In this document: positions 8,473 to 16,045 of the stretch, piece by piece | Position numbering within the stretch: position 1 is the first letter of the stretch | How the letters are laid out: each line of letters starts with the position of its first letter | DNA from: Acetobacterium fimetarium | GTDB lineage: Bacteria; Bacillota; Clostridia; Eubacteriales; Eubacteriaceae | Assembly (NCBI RefSeq): GCF_014284475.1 | Contig: NZ_WJBC01000019.1 | Location: 1-56,557, forward strand | Length of the DNA: 56,557 nt | Direction of reading: 5' to 3' | Notes under the pieces: model-generated | What the model saw: only the letters and a program-made list of their open reading frames with translations | What the model was told of the DNA's origin: nothing | The model's database searches: none | Program-made: the position numbers and the translations under genes

Positions 8473-9828
8473 GTGAGAAATAAATTACTAATTAGCTTTA
8501 TGGTCATCATTTTTGTCGCAGTTGGTTTTGTTTTTGTTGGAAACTTCATCCATTCTCCCCAGTTTAAAAAAATCGCCAACAATCTCAACAGCATAACATC
8601 CGGCAATGTCATTCGTGAAATAAAAATCCGCAGCGGCGAAGAGCTGCTGGAGCCCGAAGCACTTGCGCCGATTATCCAATATTTTGACTTGAGCGCGGCG
8701 GCAACCGCCGATTTGAACACCACCGACATTACCCATCTGTTCTCTGATTCCTCCAGTGCGAACGCATGGATCAATCAGAGCGCCCTGGATTATCTGATTA
8801 ATTTACGACTCAGCCAAAGCAACGATTTACGCATGACAAATTATGAATACGGGTTGACTATCTCCGAAGTCAATGAAACAGAAGATCAGCTTGAAGTAAT
8901 TCTTACCGAGGATCGCACCGTGAGTTTCGCCTTTATTCCTGATATTGATTCGTCAAGCAGCGGAATCGGACATACTTTTTACTTGAAAAAAAGTGAAAAT
9001 GGCTACCTCATTAGTGCCCATGATCAGGATGAAGACTATTTTCTCTTATTGGAGAAAGCCATTAATGAGAACTCCGAATATTCAGGAGAAATTCCGAATG
9101 AGCTCTTAGCTCAATCCTCGTCTGTTGTAAAAGAATTGTCTTCACAGAAAGAAGCCTTCAATTCCAGCGATCAGCAGGCTCGGGTGTCCTCAGCGCAAAA
9201 TCCATACGATGCCCAATCCGCCGTTAACTACGCCATGATCTGGGTTAATTCAAACTATGTGATCCGCAATACGGATGAATACGGCGTGTATGATCAATAC
9301 GACGGCAACTGCAACAACTATATCTCCCAATGCCTGCATGCAGGCGGGATTCCCATGGATTATTTCGGAGATGAACACACGCAGTGGAAGTGGTATGATG
9401 ATGATGTTAATCTGGAAGAAGCGAATTCTGGAAGAAGCCCTGCCTGGGCAGGTGTTGAGGAATTTTATACCTATGCCAGTCATAACACCGGATACGGACT
9501 GGCTGCGGTTGTTGATGACAATGTCTTCAGTGGGTCTGCCGGTGATATTCTGCAATATGGTTTTGGTAATAACTGGCATCATTCGGTCATCATTACTGAT
9601 ATCATTAGCGATAAAGACGGAAAAATGCTGGATTATCTGATTAATTCAAATACGACCGACCGTATCAACTACCCTGCCAGTGCCTATGGCTATCCTGAAA
9701 TACGATTGATTAAAATCATCGGCTGGAACAACAATCCGGCCGAAGTCAATCCTCAAAACGAGGCACCAACCGTTTTGGTTGCACCGGTAGATCAGCCCCA
9801 AGAAATCCAACTCCAACCCGAACCTTAA
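8473..9828 (+). CDS. Secreted or membrane-anchored putative amidase (Amidase_6-like)
   Basis: A 451-aa protein with a GTG start, chosen because AGGAGG lies 11 nt upstream and the frame begins with a membrane anchor (LLISFMVIIFVAVGFVFVG, about residues 5-24). The N-terminal half is low-similarity and Ser/Asn-rich. The C-terminal half (about 245-430) matches the putative amidase domain: YDGNCNNYISQCLHAGG with Cys280, NNWHHSVIITD with His369/His370, and NSNTTD (about 391-396) form a Cys-His-Asn set. A Pro/Gln/Glu-rich tail ends the protein. Such domains act outside the cell, probably on peptidoglycan or peptides. It is monocistronic and ends at a bidirectional terminator. The exact substrate is unknown. 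Confidence 0.85.
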   Translation: MRNKLLISFMVIIFVAVGFVFVGNFIHSPQFKKIANNLNSITSGNVIREIKIRSGEELLEPEALAPIIQYFDLSAAATADLNTTDITHLFSDSSSANAWINQSALDYLINLRLSQSNDLRMTNYEYGLTISEVNETEDQLEVILTEDRTVSFAFIPDIDSSSSGIGHTFYLKKSENGYLISAHDQDEDYFLLLEKAINENSEYSGEIPNELLAQSSSVVKELSSQKEAFNSSDQQARVSSAQNPYDAQSAVNYAMIWVNSNYVIRNTDEYGVYDQYDGNCNNYISQCLHAGGIPMDYFGDEHTQWKWYDDDVNLEEANSGRSPAWAGVEEFYTYASHNTGYGLAAVVDDNVFSGSAGDILQYGFGNNWHHSVIITDIISDKDGKMLDYLINSNTTDRINYPASAYGYPEIRLIKIIGWNNNPAEVNPQNEAPTVLVAPVDQPQEIQLQPEP

Positions 9829-9837
9829 TCGCCAAAC

Positions 9838-9901
9838 AAAAGGCCCATTATTTGTTCTGTCGGTGTTTTAATAAACACGGCAGCAAATAACGGGCCTTTA
9901 T
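9838..9901. terminator. Bidirectional terminator between the amidase gene and metQ
   Basis: A long inverted repeat (AAGGCCCATTATTTG / CAAATAACGGGCCTT, plus an inner CGGTGTTTTA / TAAACACGG helix) separates converging genes. T-rich tracts follow on both strands. Confidence 0.8.
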
Positions 9902-9920
9902 TTTCATTTACGATTCAATT

Positions 9921-10733
9921 TTAGTATATTGGTACCACGGCACCTTTGTAGGTTTCTTCAATGTATGCTTTCACTTTGTCGCTTTTAAGTGCTTTCATCA
10001 ACGCCACTGTTTTATCGCTCTTTTCATCACCGGCTCGAACCGCCACGATATTGGCGTAGGTTTGTGCCGCCAGTGAATCTTTTTCTTCTTTGGCGATCGC
10101 GTCTGAGCCTACATTCAGACCTGCTTCAATCGCGTAATTTCCGTTGATAACCGCTAAATCCACATCCTGCAGTGATCGTCCCAGTTGTGCTGCTTCCAGT
10201 TCTTTGAATTGAATATTTTTGGGATTTTCAATGATGTCTTTCGGTGTTGCCTCAAGTCCGACATTGGGATTAACTTTGATCAAACCGATTGTTTCAAGCA
10301 GTAACAACGCACGGGCTTCATTGGTTGTATCATTTGGAATCGCAATGGTTGCACCATCTGCAATTGCATCGAGGGTTTTAATTTTTCCCGGATACAGACC
10401 CAATGGTTCATAATGAATCGCACCGGCACTCACCAGTTTTGTATTGTTTTTCTTGTTGAAATCTTCTAAATAAGGAAGATGTTGGAAAAAGTTTGCATCC
10501 AGCTCTTTGTTTTGCAGCGTCAGGTTCGGCTGAACATAGTCCGTGAACTCTTTTACTTCAAGGGTGTAGCCCTCTTGTGCCAATACCTCTCCTGCAACTT
10601 TCAGAATCTCCGCATGTGGTGTCGGACTTGCCCCCACAACAATTGTCTTGGCATCAGTCCCTTTAGCCGCGCAACCGGTCAATAATGCAACGCCTAAAAC
10701 GCTGGCCAATAAAACAGAAATAAGTTTTTTCAT
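9921..10733 (-). CDS. metQ: Methionine-type ABC transporter substrate-binding lipoprotein (MetQ/NlpA)
   Basis: A 270-aa NlpA-family lipoprotein. The signal peptide ends in the lipobox LLTGC, so Cys21 would be lipidated and the mature protein held on the outer face of the membrane. Family features are VVGASPTPHAEILK, LDANFFQHLPYL and AIPNDTTNEARALLLL. It captures methionine or a related amino acid for the MetI/MetN permease encoded upstream. Between metI and metQ lie 112 bp containing a good promoter (TTGACA-N17-TATATT), so the binding protein may be made in excess over the permease. Substrate assignment rests on family resemblance. Confidence 0.92.
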   Translation of the reverse strand: MKKLISVLLASVLGVALLTGCAAKGTDAKTIVVGASPTPHAEILKVAGEVLAQEGYTLEVKEFTDYVQPNLTLQNKELDANFFQHLPYLEDFNKKNNTKLVSAGAIHYEPLGLYPGKIKTLDAIADGATIAIPNDTTNEARALLLLETIGLIKVNPNVGLEATPKDIIENPKNIQFKELEAAQLGRSLQDVDLAVINGNYAIEAGLNVGSDAIAKEEKDSLAAQTYANIVAVRAGDEKSDKTVALMKALKSDKVKAYIEETYKGAVVPIY

Positions 10734-10791
10734 CTCTTTCTCCTTTTCTTTCCCTTTTCTTTTTCATACTATTCATAGTTGATTGATATGT

Positions 10792-10820
10792 AATATAGCA
10801 TGTCTAGTCTTGAATGTCAA
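10792..10820 (-). promoter_or_regulatory. Internal promoter upstream of metQ
   Basis: TTGACA at 10820-10815 and TATATT at 10797-10792 with a 17-bp spacer, in the gap between the metI stop codon and metQ. Confidence 0.6.
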
Positions 10821-10845
10821 TCCTAAAATAATTTTATCACGCTTG

Positions 10846-11502
10846 TTATTTTCGGTGATCAGCCTTCTGGGCAATTTTCATTCCAATTTCCTGAAAAATC
10901 TGAACCACTAAAACGAGCAACACAACCGTAATAACCATAACGCCGGTTTCATAACGATAATAACCAAAACGGATGGCAATATCACCCAGTCCACCGCCGC
11001 CGACAATTCCGGCCATTGCCGAATAACCCAGGATCGTTGTGGTTGCGATGGCCGCTCCGATGATCAGTGAAGGCTTTGCTTCCGGGATCATCACCTTCAT
11101 CACCACCTGAAGCGGACTGGCTCCCATGGATAATGATGCTTCTATTATCCCGTAATCCACTTCTTTAATGGAGGATTCCACCAGACGGGCTATAAAAGGA
11201 GCCGCTGCAATAACAAGTGGCACAATGGTTGCCGTCGATCCGATGCTCGTTCCCACTACCAATCGGGTGAATGGAATCACCGCAATTAAAAGAATCAAGA
11301 ATGGAATTGAACGGGTAATATTTACAATAATATCAAGCACCTTGTTCAGTATCCGCATTGGCACAATTCCTTCTGAATCGCTTGTCACCAGCAGCACTCC
11401 CACCGGCAATCCGATAATGTAGGCGATAAACGTTGAGACCAGAGTCATGTAAAGCGTTTCAAATGTTCCCTGAATAATCAATGCTGTCATGGTACTATCC
11501 AT
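10846..11502 (-). CDS. metI: Methionine-type ABC transporter permease (MetI)
   Basis: Integral membrane permease of 218 aa with about five membrane segments, for example FETLYMTLVSTFIAYIIGLP and FLILLIAVIPF. It carries the inner-membrane coupling loop EASLSMGASPLQVVMKVMIP of importer permeases (the EAA motif). The start overlaps the end of metN by 8 bp, so translation is coupled. Two copies would form the channel with two MetN subunits. Confidence 0.95.
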   Translation of the reverse strand: MDSTMTALIIQGTFETLYMTLVSTFIAYIIGLPVGVLLVTSDSEGIVPMRILNKVLDIIVNITRSIPFLILLIAVIPFTRLVVGTSIGSTATIVPLVIAAAPFIARLVESSIKEVDYGIIEASLSMGASPLQVVMKVMIPEAKPSLIIGAAIATTTILGYSAMAGIVGGGGLGDIAIRFGYYRYETGVMVITVVLLVLVVQIFQEIGMKIAQKADHRK

Positions 11503-12556
11503 CGATTTCCACCTCCTCGACGCCGATCTGACGAGAACGGAGATAATTGATCGCCCGGGAGGCAGTCAACTCATCCTCCGGCAGCTGGATAACCATCTGG
11601 CCAAAACTCATCCCGTCAATATCTTTCATATCTGCATGAACAACGTTCACCAGGCACTTTGTTTCCAGCACCATTTTTGCCATGACCGAATCACTCGATG
11701 AGTTCTCGTCAAAAACAAGACGATAACAATTCCTGCTCATCGCAACCGGTCCCTGCTCATTTTCTGAAAAGATCATTTTTTTCGCGATTTCAGTTTTGGG
11801 ATTTCGGAAAATACTCTCAACTGGCCCGTCTTCTGCAATCTGACTGTTGTCGATAATGGCGACATGATTGCAAATCTGTTCGACGACACTCATCTCATGC
11901 GTGATGATGACAATCGTAATCCCCAGTTTCTGATTGATTTCCTTCAGCAGACCGAGAATCGATTTCGTCGTTGACGGATCCAGTGCTGAAGTCGCCTCAT
12001 CACACAACAGAATTTTCGGATTATTTGCCAGCGCTCTGGCAATCGCGATTCGCTGTTTTTGCCCACCTGACAATTGTGATGGGTAAGCCTTTGCCTTATC
12101 CGGCAATCCTACCAGTTCCAGCAGCTCGGCAGCTCTTTTTTTTGCTGTTTCCTTATCAGCTCCGGCAATTTCCAACGGAAAAAGGATGTTTCTTTCCGCA
12201 GTCCGCTGCATCAGCAGATTGAATTGCTGGAAAATCATTCCCACGGAATAACGCACGGTTCTCAATTCTTTTTCGGTCAGTTTTGAAATGTCTTGTCCAT
12301 CAATGAAAACATTACCGTCAGTCGGCTTTTCAAGAAGATTGATACAGCGAACCAAGGTGCTTTTACCAGCACCACTCATACCAATAATTCCATAAATATC
12401 GCCCTGATTCACTGTTAGATTAATTCCCTCTAACGCCTTTACCTCGCCACTTTTAGGATGAAAGGTTTTACCAAGGTTTTTTATTTCAATGATGGGATTT
12501 CTGGACGTCTTATTATTTTTGATTTTTCTCACCCTCCCAATCGATGTACTCAACAC
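11495..12556 (-). CDS. metN: Methionine-type ABC transporter ATP-binding protein (MetN)
   Basis: ATPase subunit of about 350 aa. Walker A GMSGAGKSTLV lies near residue 60, signature LSGGQKQRIAIARALANNP near 165 and Walker B ILLCDEATSALD just after. A C-terminal NIL domain (about 280-350) gives methionine-type importers substrate feedback. The start is unsettled. GTG at 12556 has no ribosome binding site, and the strong GGGAGG site at 12533-12538 abuts the GTG at 12532. An in-frame ATC at 12523, 9 nt after GGGAGG, is the best-spaced position although ATC is a rare initiator. Expression runs from a consensus promoter through a leader with a 10-bp long-range stem. Confidence 0.94.
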   Translation of the reverse strand: MLSTSIGRVRKIKNNKTSRNPIIEIKNLGKTFHPKSGEVKALEGINLTVNQGDIYGIIGMSGAGKSTLVRCINLLEKPTDGNVFIDGQDISKLTEKELRTVRYSVGMIFQQFNLLMQRTAERNILFPLEIAGADKETAKKRAAELLELVGLPDKAKAYPSQLSGGQKQRIAIARALANNPKILLCDEATSALDPSTTKSILGLLKEINQKLGITIVIITHEMSVVEQICNHVAIIDNSQIAEDGPVESIFRNPKTEIAKKMIFSENEQGPVAMSRNCYRLVFDENSSSDSVMAKMVLETKCLVNVVHADMKDIDGMSFGQMVIQLPEDELTASRAINYLRSRQIGVEEVEIDG

Positions 12557-12645
12557 AACATTTCAATTACTTTCTAATCACGCGCCTCATCTCCGACTGG
12601 CAAATCCGATCAAATCTCAGCACTGATTTTCATATAATTGGAATT

Positions 12646-12717
12646 AAAAACTGAGCTCATTTCAGAATTATGCATTCACTGCTAGTGCAGTTTCCGCTTC
12701 ATCAACAAGCTCAGTTT
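12646..12717 (-). promoter_or_regulatory. Leader of metNIQ with a long-range terminator-like stem
   Basis: In the minus-strand leader AAACTGAGCT (12717-12708) is perfectly complementary to AGCTCAGTTT (12657-12648), enclosing 50 nt that contain a smaller hairpin (ACTGC/GCAGT). Five T residues run through the end of the second arm. Position and form suggest an attenuator or riboswitch. It lacks SAM-I and T-box consensus motifs, and I cannot assign it to a known class. Confidence 0.5.
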
Positions 12718-12742
12718 ATGTTTCGTACTAACTTGCTGTATT

Positions 12743-12772
12743 ATTATAGTCTTGCTTTGATTTTTTTGTCAA
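12743..12772 (-). promoter_or_regulatory. Promoter of metNIQ
   Basis: TTGACA (12772-12767) and TATAAT (12748-12743), both perfect, with an 18-bp spacer. Confidence 0.8.
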
Positions 12773-12793
12773 GAATATTATACCTATCAGTTA

Positions 12794-13162
12794 TCATATA
12801 TTTGTAATTTCTGCCCCGAACGGAAGCAGTGCCAGCTTCGCGAATTTAAACCACTGCAAACCGAAAGGAATGCCGATAATTGTAATACAGTAAATCAGCC
12901 CCAACACGGCCGATCCCAAAGCCAATCCCCAGCCAAAGATGAGCAGCCAGAGAATATTCAACAATACTGAACCGGTTCCCATTTTTGAATAATCGACCAT
13001 TTTCCCAAAAGGCCAGAATACCAGTTGGGCCATTTTAAATGCCTGAATCCCCAAAGGAATCCCAATAATCGTGATACAACAGATCACACCTGCCAAAAGC
13101 CAGCCCAGCGCCATCACCAGACCGCCAAAAATGATCCAGATAATGTTTCCTAGTACTTTCAT
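12794..13162 (-). CDS. YccF-family small inner-membrane protein
   Basis: A 122-aa membrane protein built of two similar halves. Each contains a hydrophobic helix pair and the motif GLIYCITIIGIPFGLQWFKF or its relative GVICCITIIGIPLGIQAFKM, followed by PFG. This internal repeat is diagnostic of the YccF (DUF307) domain. The molecular function of the family is not established. It is probably monocistronic, since the metN promoter begins 20 bp downstream. Confidence 0.88.
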   Translation of the reverse strand: MKVLGNIIWIIFGGLVMALGWLLAGVICCITIIGIPLGIQAFKMAQLVFWPFGKMVDYSKMGTGSVLLNILWLLIFGWGLALGSAVLGLIYCITIIGIPFGLQWFKFAKLALLPFGAEITNI

Positions 13163-13283
13163 TTTTCCTCCATTTTATTCAAAATTAAAGCATCCGATTT
13201 CAAAGCAATTTATGTTTGTACTTTACCGTTACGAAATCACCTGAATTTCATTATAACCGATTTATGATATTCTATCAAAAAAT

Positions 13284-13307
13284 AAAAAAACCGCAATCTC
13301 TGCGGTT
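13284..13307 (-). terminator. Terminator of the tRNA operon
   Basis: Minus-strand stem AACCGCA/TGCGGTT followed by seven T residues, just past the CCA end of tRNA-Lys. Confidence 0.85.
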
Positions 13308-13318
13308 ATGTTTTTAAA

Positions 13319-13394
13319 TGGTGACCCATGGGCGACTTGAACGCCCGACACCCTGATTAAAAGTCAGATGCTCTACCAACTGAGCTAATGGGTC
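13319..13394 (-). tRNA. tRNA-Lys (anticodon TTT)
   Basis: A 76-nt cloverleaf on the minus strand: acceptor GACCCAT/ATGGGTC, D arm with TTGG, anticodon loop CTTTTAA, T loop TTCAAGT and encoded CCA. It is the last gene of the tRNA operon. Its 5' half recurs in the two repeats just upstream. Confidence 0.96.
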
Positions 13395-13395
13395 A

Positions 13396-13645
13396 GATAA
13401 AATATTAAATTATTGTGTGTCTTCAAACGATTGTGAGATCCATCTGTTTGCCTAACTAAGCGATTCACACCAAATCAAAGATTTGGGTTCTCTGCTTATA
13501 CCAACTGAGCTAATGGGTCAGATTAAATATTAAATTATTATTTGTCTTCTTACGATTGTGAGATCCATCTGTTTGCCTAACTAAGTGATTCACTCCAAAT
13601 CAAAGATTTGGGTTCTCTACTTATACCAACTGAGCTAATGGGTCA
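13396..13645 (-). repeat. Two tandem 125-bp repeats, each with a degenerate tRNA-Lys-like sequence
   Basis: Units 13396-13520 and 13521-13645 are the same length and differ at only a handful of positions. Each holds the 5' part of tRNA-Lys (GACCCAT, D arm with TTGG) and then a hairpin CCAAA-TCTTTGA-TTTGG resembling a TTT anticodon arm. About 83 nt from the start comes ATGGATC, which can pair with GACCCAT at six of seven positions (13437-13519 and 13562-13644). The D stem and T arm are not canonical and a T33-to-C change is present, so these are probably tRNA pseudogenes or tRNA-like RNAs co-transcribed in the tRNA operon. Confidence 0.8.
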
Positions 13646-13677
13646 GATAAATATTAACTTGAGTCCTTAAACATAAG

Positions 13678-13753
13678 TGGCAGGGGTAGCAGGACTCGAA
13701 CCTACGCATGCCAGAATCAAAATCTGGTGCCTTACCGACTTGGCTATACCCCT
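13678..13753 (-). tRNA. tRNA-Gln (anticodon TTG)
   Basis: Minus-strand cloverleaf with acceptor AGGGGTA/TACCCCT, anticodon stem CCAGA/TCTGG around TTTTGAT, T loop TTCGAGT, discriminator G and encoded CCA. Confidence 0.95.
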
Positions 13754-13777
13754 AAGAAAAGAAGCAATGATATAGAA

Positions 13778-13855
13778 TGGGGTGGATAATGGGACTCGAA
13801 CCCACAACATCCAGAACCACAATCTGGCGCTCTAACCGATTGAACTATACCCACC
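13778..13855 (-). tRNA. tRNA-His (anticodon GTG)
   Basis: Minus-strand cloverleaf with acceptor GTGGGTA/TATCCAC, anticodon loop TTGTGGT and T loop TTCGAGT. The extra G at position -1 opposite C73, typical of tRNA-His, is encoded. CCA is encoded. Confidence 0.95.
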
Positions 13856-13877
13856 ACAATATAAACATTTATTAAAA

Positions 13878-13954
13878 TGGTGCGCCTGAAGGGATTCGAA
13901 CCCCTGGCACACGGCTTAGAAGGCCGTTGCTCTATCCTACTGAGCTACAGGCGC
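13878..13954 (-). tRNA. tRNA-Arg (anticodon TCT)
   Basis: A 77-nt minus-strand cloverleaf with acceptor GCGCCTG/CAGGCGC, anticodon loop CTTCTAA, T loop TTCGAAT and encoded CCA. Confidence 0.96.
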
Positions 13955-13971
13955 CCAATCCTAAAAAAAAA

Positions 13972-14045
13972 TGGAGCGGGTGAAGGGAATCGGACCCTCG
14001 CGACTGGCTTGGAAGGCCAGGGCTCTACCACTGAGCTACACCCGC
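13972..14045 (-). tRNA. tRNA-Gly (anticodon TCC)
   Basis: A 74-nt minus-strand cloverleaf with acceptor GCGGGTG/CACCCGC, anticodon loop CTTCCAA and encoded CCA. The T loop reads TCCGATT, so position 55 is C instead of the nearly universal T. It is the promoter-proximal gene of the operon. Confidence 0.93.
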
Positions 14046-14070
14046 ATTATCTCTCTTAAAGACAAGTGTT

Positions 14071-14099
14071 AGTATACTTCAAATAAAAGTTCTTGTCAA
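14071..14099 (-). promoter_or_regulatory. Promoter of the tRNA operon
   Basis: TTGACA (14099-14094), 17-bp spacer, TATACT (14076-14071), about 25 bp upstream of tRNA-Gly. Confidence 0.8.
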
Positions 14100-14125
14100 G
14101 GATTTTTGTTTTGATTTTCAGTATT

Positions 14126-14626
14126 TTATTTAGCGGAACGCTCATAACCCCATAGCGGAATTATTTTTGCATCGATATTCCCATTCTCAATGGTAATGAT
14201 GCCGTAGCTTTCCGGATCTCCCGTTTTGGAAGAACCCAATGATCCCGGATTCATGATCAGTATTCGACCGTCGTCTTCCAGATAAGCCCGGTGCGTGTGC
14301 CCGTAAAGGATGACCTGGGCATTCTTTTCCCGTCCTGCGTGATAAATGCGGTTCAGGTCTCCTTTTACGCCGTATTTATGGCCATGACAGGCAAAGAACT
14401 TAAAACCGCCCAGAATCGTTTCCAGCGCCATGCTCCCGTCTTCGGCATAGATATCGCAATTTCCCTTGAGGATATGAACCGGTGTATTGGTCAGCGTTCG
14501 CAGATACAATCCATCTTCGACATAATCACCCAGGTGGATGATCACATCCACATGGCCCATTTCCGCCACTGCTTTTTTCAGGGCATCAAGATTCCCATGG
14601 CTGTCGCTCATCACTGCAATTCTCAT
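14126..14626 (-). CDS. YfcE/MJ0936-family metallophosphoesterase
   Basis: A 166-aa calcineurin-like phosphodiesterase with the metal-binding series MSDSHGN (residues 6-12), HLGDYVEDG, KGNCD, ACHGHKYG and LYGHTHRAYL. Members hydrolyse small phosphodiesters in the cytosol; the physiological substrate is unknown. It is the last gene of an rph-rdgB-yfcE cluster, 22 bp after rdgB, a common arrangement in Firmicutes. Confidence 0.93.
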   Translation of the reverse strand: MRIAVMSDSHGNLDALKKAVAEMGHVDVIIHLGDYVEDGLYLRTLTNTPVHILKGNCDIYAEDGSMALETILGGFKFFACHGHKYGVKGDLNRIYHAGREKNAQVILYGHTHRAYLEDDGRILIMNPGSLGSSKTGDPESYGIITIENGNIDAKIIPLWGYERSAK

Positions 14627-14648
14627 TTTTCCCGTTCCCTCCTTTTTG

Positions 14649-15245
14649 CTAACTGTTTAACAACAATTCCTTCGCTTCAGCAACGGCGACTGCCCGATGA
14701 CTGATCCTATTTTTCTCTTCCTTTGTCATGTCTCCGTAACAACGGCCTGTCACTTCATGAATAAACAGCGGATCATAGCCGAATCCACCTTCACCGCAAT
14801 AATCAAATGCGATCTTTCCCCGGACCAGCCCCTGACAGGTCAATTCCTGACCATCCGGCAGAATCATGGCGATGGCGGTAATAAACGCTGCACCCCGTTT
14901 TTCTTCCGGCACATCCGCCATCACGTCCAGCAGCTTTTTATTGTTGTCTGCATAAGTCACGTTTTCGCCAGCGTAACGGGCGGAATAAATTCCCGGCTCT
15001 CCGTTCAGAATGTCTACCGACAAGCCCGAGTCGTCGCCCATAATGATCAGGTTTTTCCCCTGAACATAGGGCTTTAATGCCCGAACTTTAATCAGCGCAT
15101 TTTCTTCATAGCTCAGTCCATCTTCAATAATCTCAATGTCGATTCCAAGATCCTTCATGGTGACAATCTCAAAGTCCCCACCCAGCATTGCCTTTATTTC
15201 TTTGGCTTTATCCTGATTTCCTGTCGCTAATAGTATTGTTCTCAT
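14649..15245 (-). CDS. rdgB: XTP/dITP diphosphatase (RdgB/HAM1 family)
   Basis: House-cleaning pyrophosphatase of 198 aa that removes XTP, ITP and dITP from the nucleotide pool. The ATG at 15245 was chosen because the protein then starts with the family hallmark MRTILLATGNQDKAKEIKAM. The longer frame reaching 15392 would only add residues antisense-like in composition that overlap rph. Other motifs are YEENALIKVRAL, GDDSGLSVDILNGEPGIYSA, GYDPLFI and SHRAVA. It is 13 bp downstream of rph. Confidence 0.95.
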   Translation of the reverse strand: MRTILLATGNQDKAKEIKAMLGGDFEIVTMKDLGIDIEIIEDGLSYEENALIKVRALKPYVQGKNLIIMGDDSGLSVDILNGEPGIYSARYAGENVTYADNNKKLLDVMADVPEEKRGAAFITAIAMILPDGQELTCQGLVRGKIAFDYCGEGGFGYDPLFIHEVTGRCYGDMTKEEKNRISHRAVAVAEAKELLLNS

Positions 15246-15258
15246 CTTTATAACCCCA

Positions 15259-16011
15259 CTAACCCAGTAATGTTTCTTTCTGGAAATCGATGATCTGTTT
15301 GATGCTTTCTTCTCCAAGTGACAGCAGTTTGGCAAGCTCTTCTTTATTAAAGGGTCTTTCTTCTCCGGTCCCCTGTATCTCGATGATTTCACCCTTTTCA
15401 GTCATGACCATGTTCATATCCACTTCTGCATTTGAATCTTCCTCATAACACAAATCGACAAGCGGTTCTCCCTGATGAATCCCGACGCTCGTTGCCGCCA
15501 CAAAACTGGTGACCGGCATTTCCTTGATCTGGCCGTTTTTCACCATCCCCGTCAAAGCATCATGCAAAGCGATGAAAGCCCCTGTTATTGCCGAAGTCCG
15601 GGTCCCGCCATCTGCCTGAATGACATCGCAGTCGATCCAGATTGTCCGTTCTCCCAGTTTACTCAAATCAATCACAGACCTTAAGCTTCTTCCAATCAGT
15701 CGCTGTATTTCCATGGTCCGTCCGTCTATTTTGCCCCGATTCCGATCTCGGCTTTTTCTTGTATTGGTTGATGCCGGCAGCATTTCGTATTCAGCAGTCA
15801 CCCAACCCTGTTTCTGACCTTTCAAAAAAGGCGGAACTTTTTCTTCGATCATTGCCGTACAGATGACCCGGGTATCCCCCACTTCGATCAGCACCGAACC
15901 CTGCGCATGCTTGATAAAATTCCGGGTTACCGCCATCGGTCTCAATTCATCTCTGTGGCGGCCATCGATCCGCAGATCATTCTTTTTAGTTTCTTCGATA
16001 TTAATTTCCAT
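15259..16011 (-). CDS. rph: Ribonuclease PH
   Basis: A 250-aa phosphorolytic 3'-5' exoribonuclease that trims tRNA 3' ends, fittingly close to a tRNA operon. The start motif [13 protein letters not shown], the RNA-binding stretch [20 protein letters not shown], the phosphate site [12 protein letters not shown] and the [19 protein letters not shown] block are all present. The usual length is about 240-256 aa. RBS AAAGGA precedes the ATG. It leads an operon with rdgB and the phosphoesterase. Confidence 0.96.
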   Translation of the reverse strand: MEINIEETKKNDLRIDGRHRDELRPMAVTRNFIKHAQGSVLIEVGDTRVICTAMIEEKVPPFLKGQKQGWVTAEYEMLPASTNTRKSRDRNRGKIDGRTMEIQRLIGRSLRSVIDLSKLGERTIWIDCDVIQADGGTRTSAITGAFIALHDALTGMVKNGQIKEMPVTSFVAATSVGIHQGEPLVDLCYEEDSNAEVDMNMVMTEKGEIIEIQGTGEERPFNKEELAKLLSLGEESIKQIIDFQKETLLG

Positions 16012-16045
16012 TTTTTTCCTTTTCTAACTATTGTTTGGTTTTAAA

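Noticed and set aside
12557-12780. SAM (S-box) riboswitch or Met T-box upstream of metN
   Set aside because: I looked for GATGAAAC/GGCAACC blocks and for GGTGGNACCGCG; neither occurs. Only an unassigned stem was found.
14649-15392. Long version of rdgB starting at 15392
   Set aside because: The extra 49 residues overlap rph on the same strand, while the family start motif MRTILLATGNQ begins at 15245.
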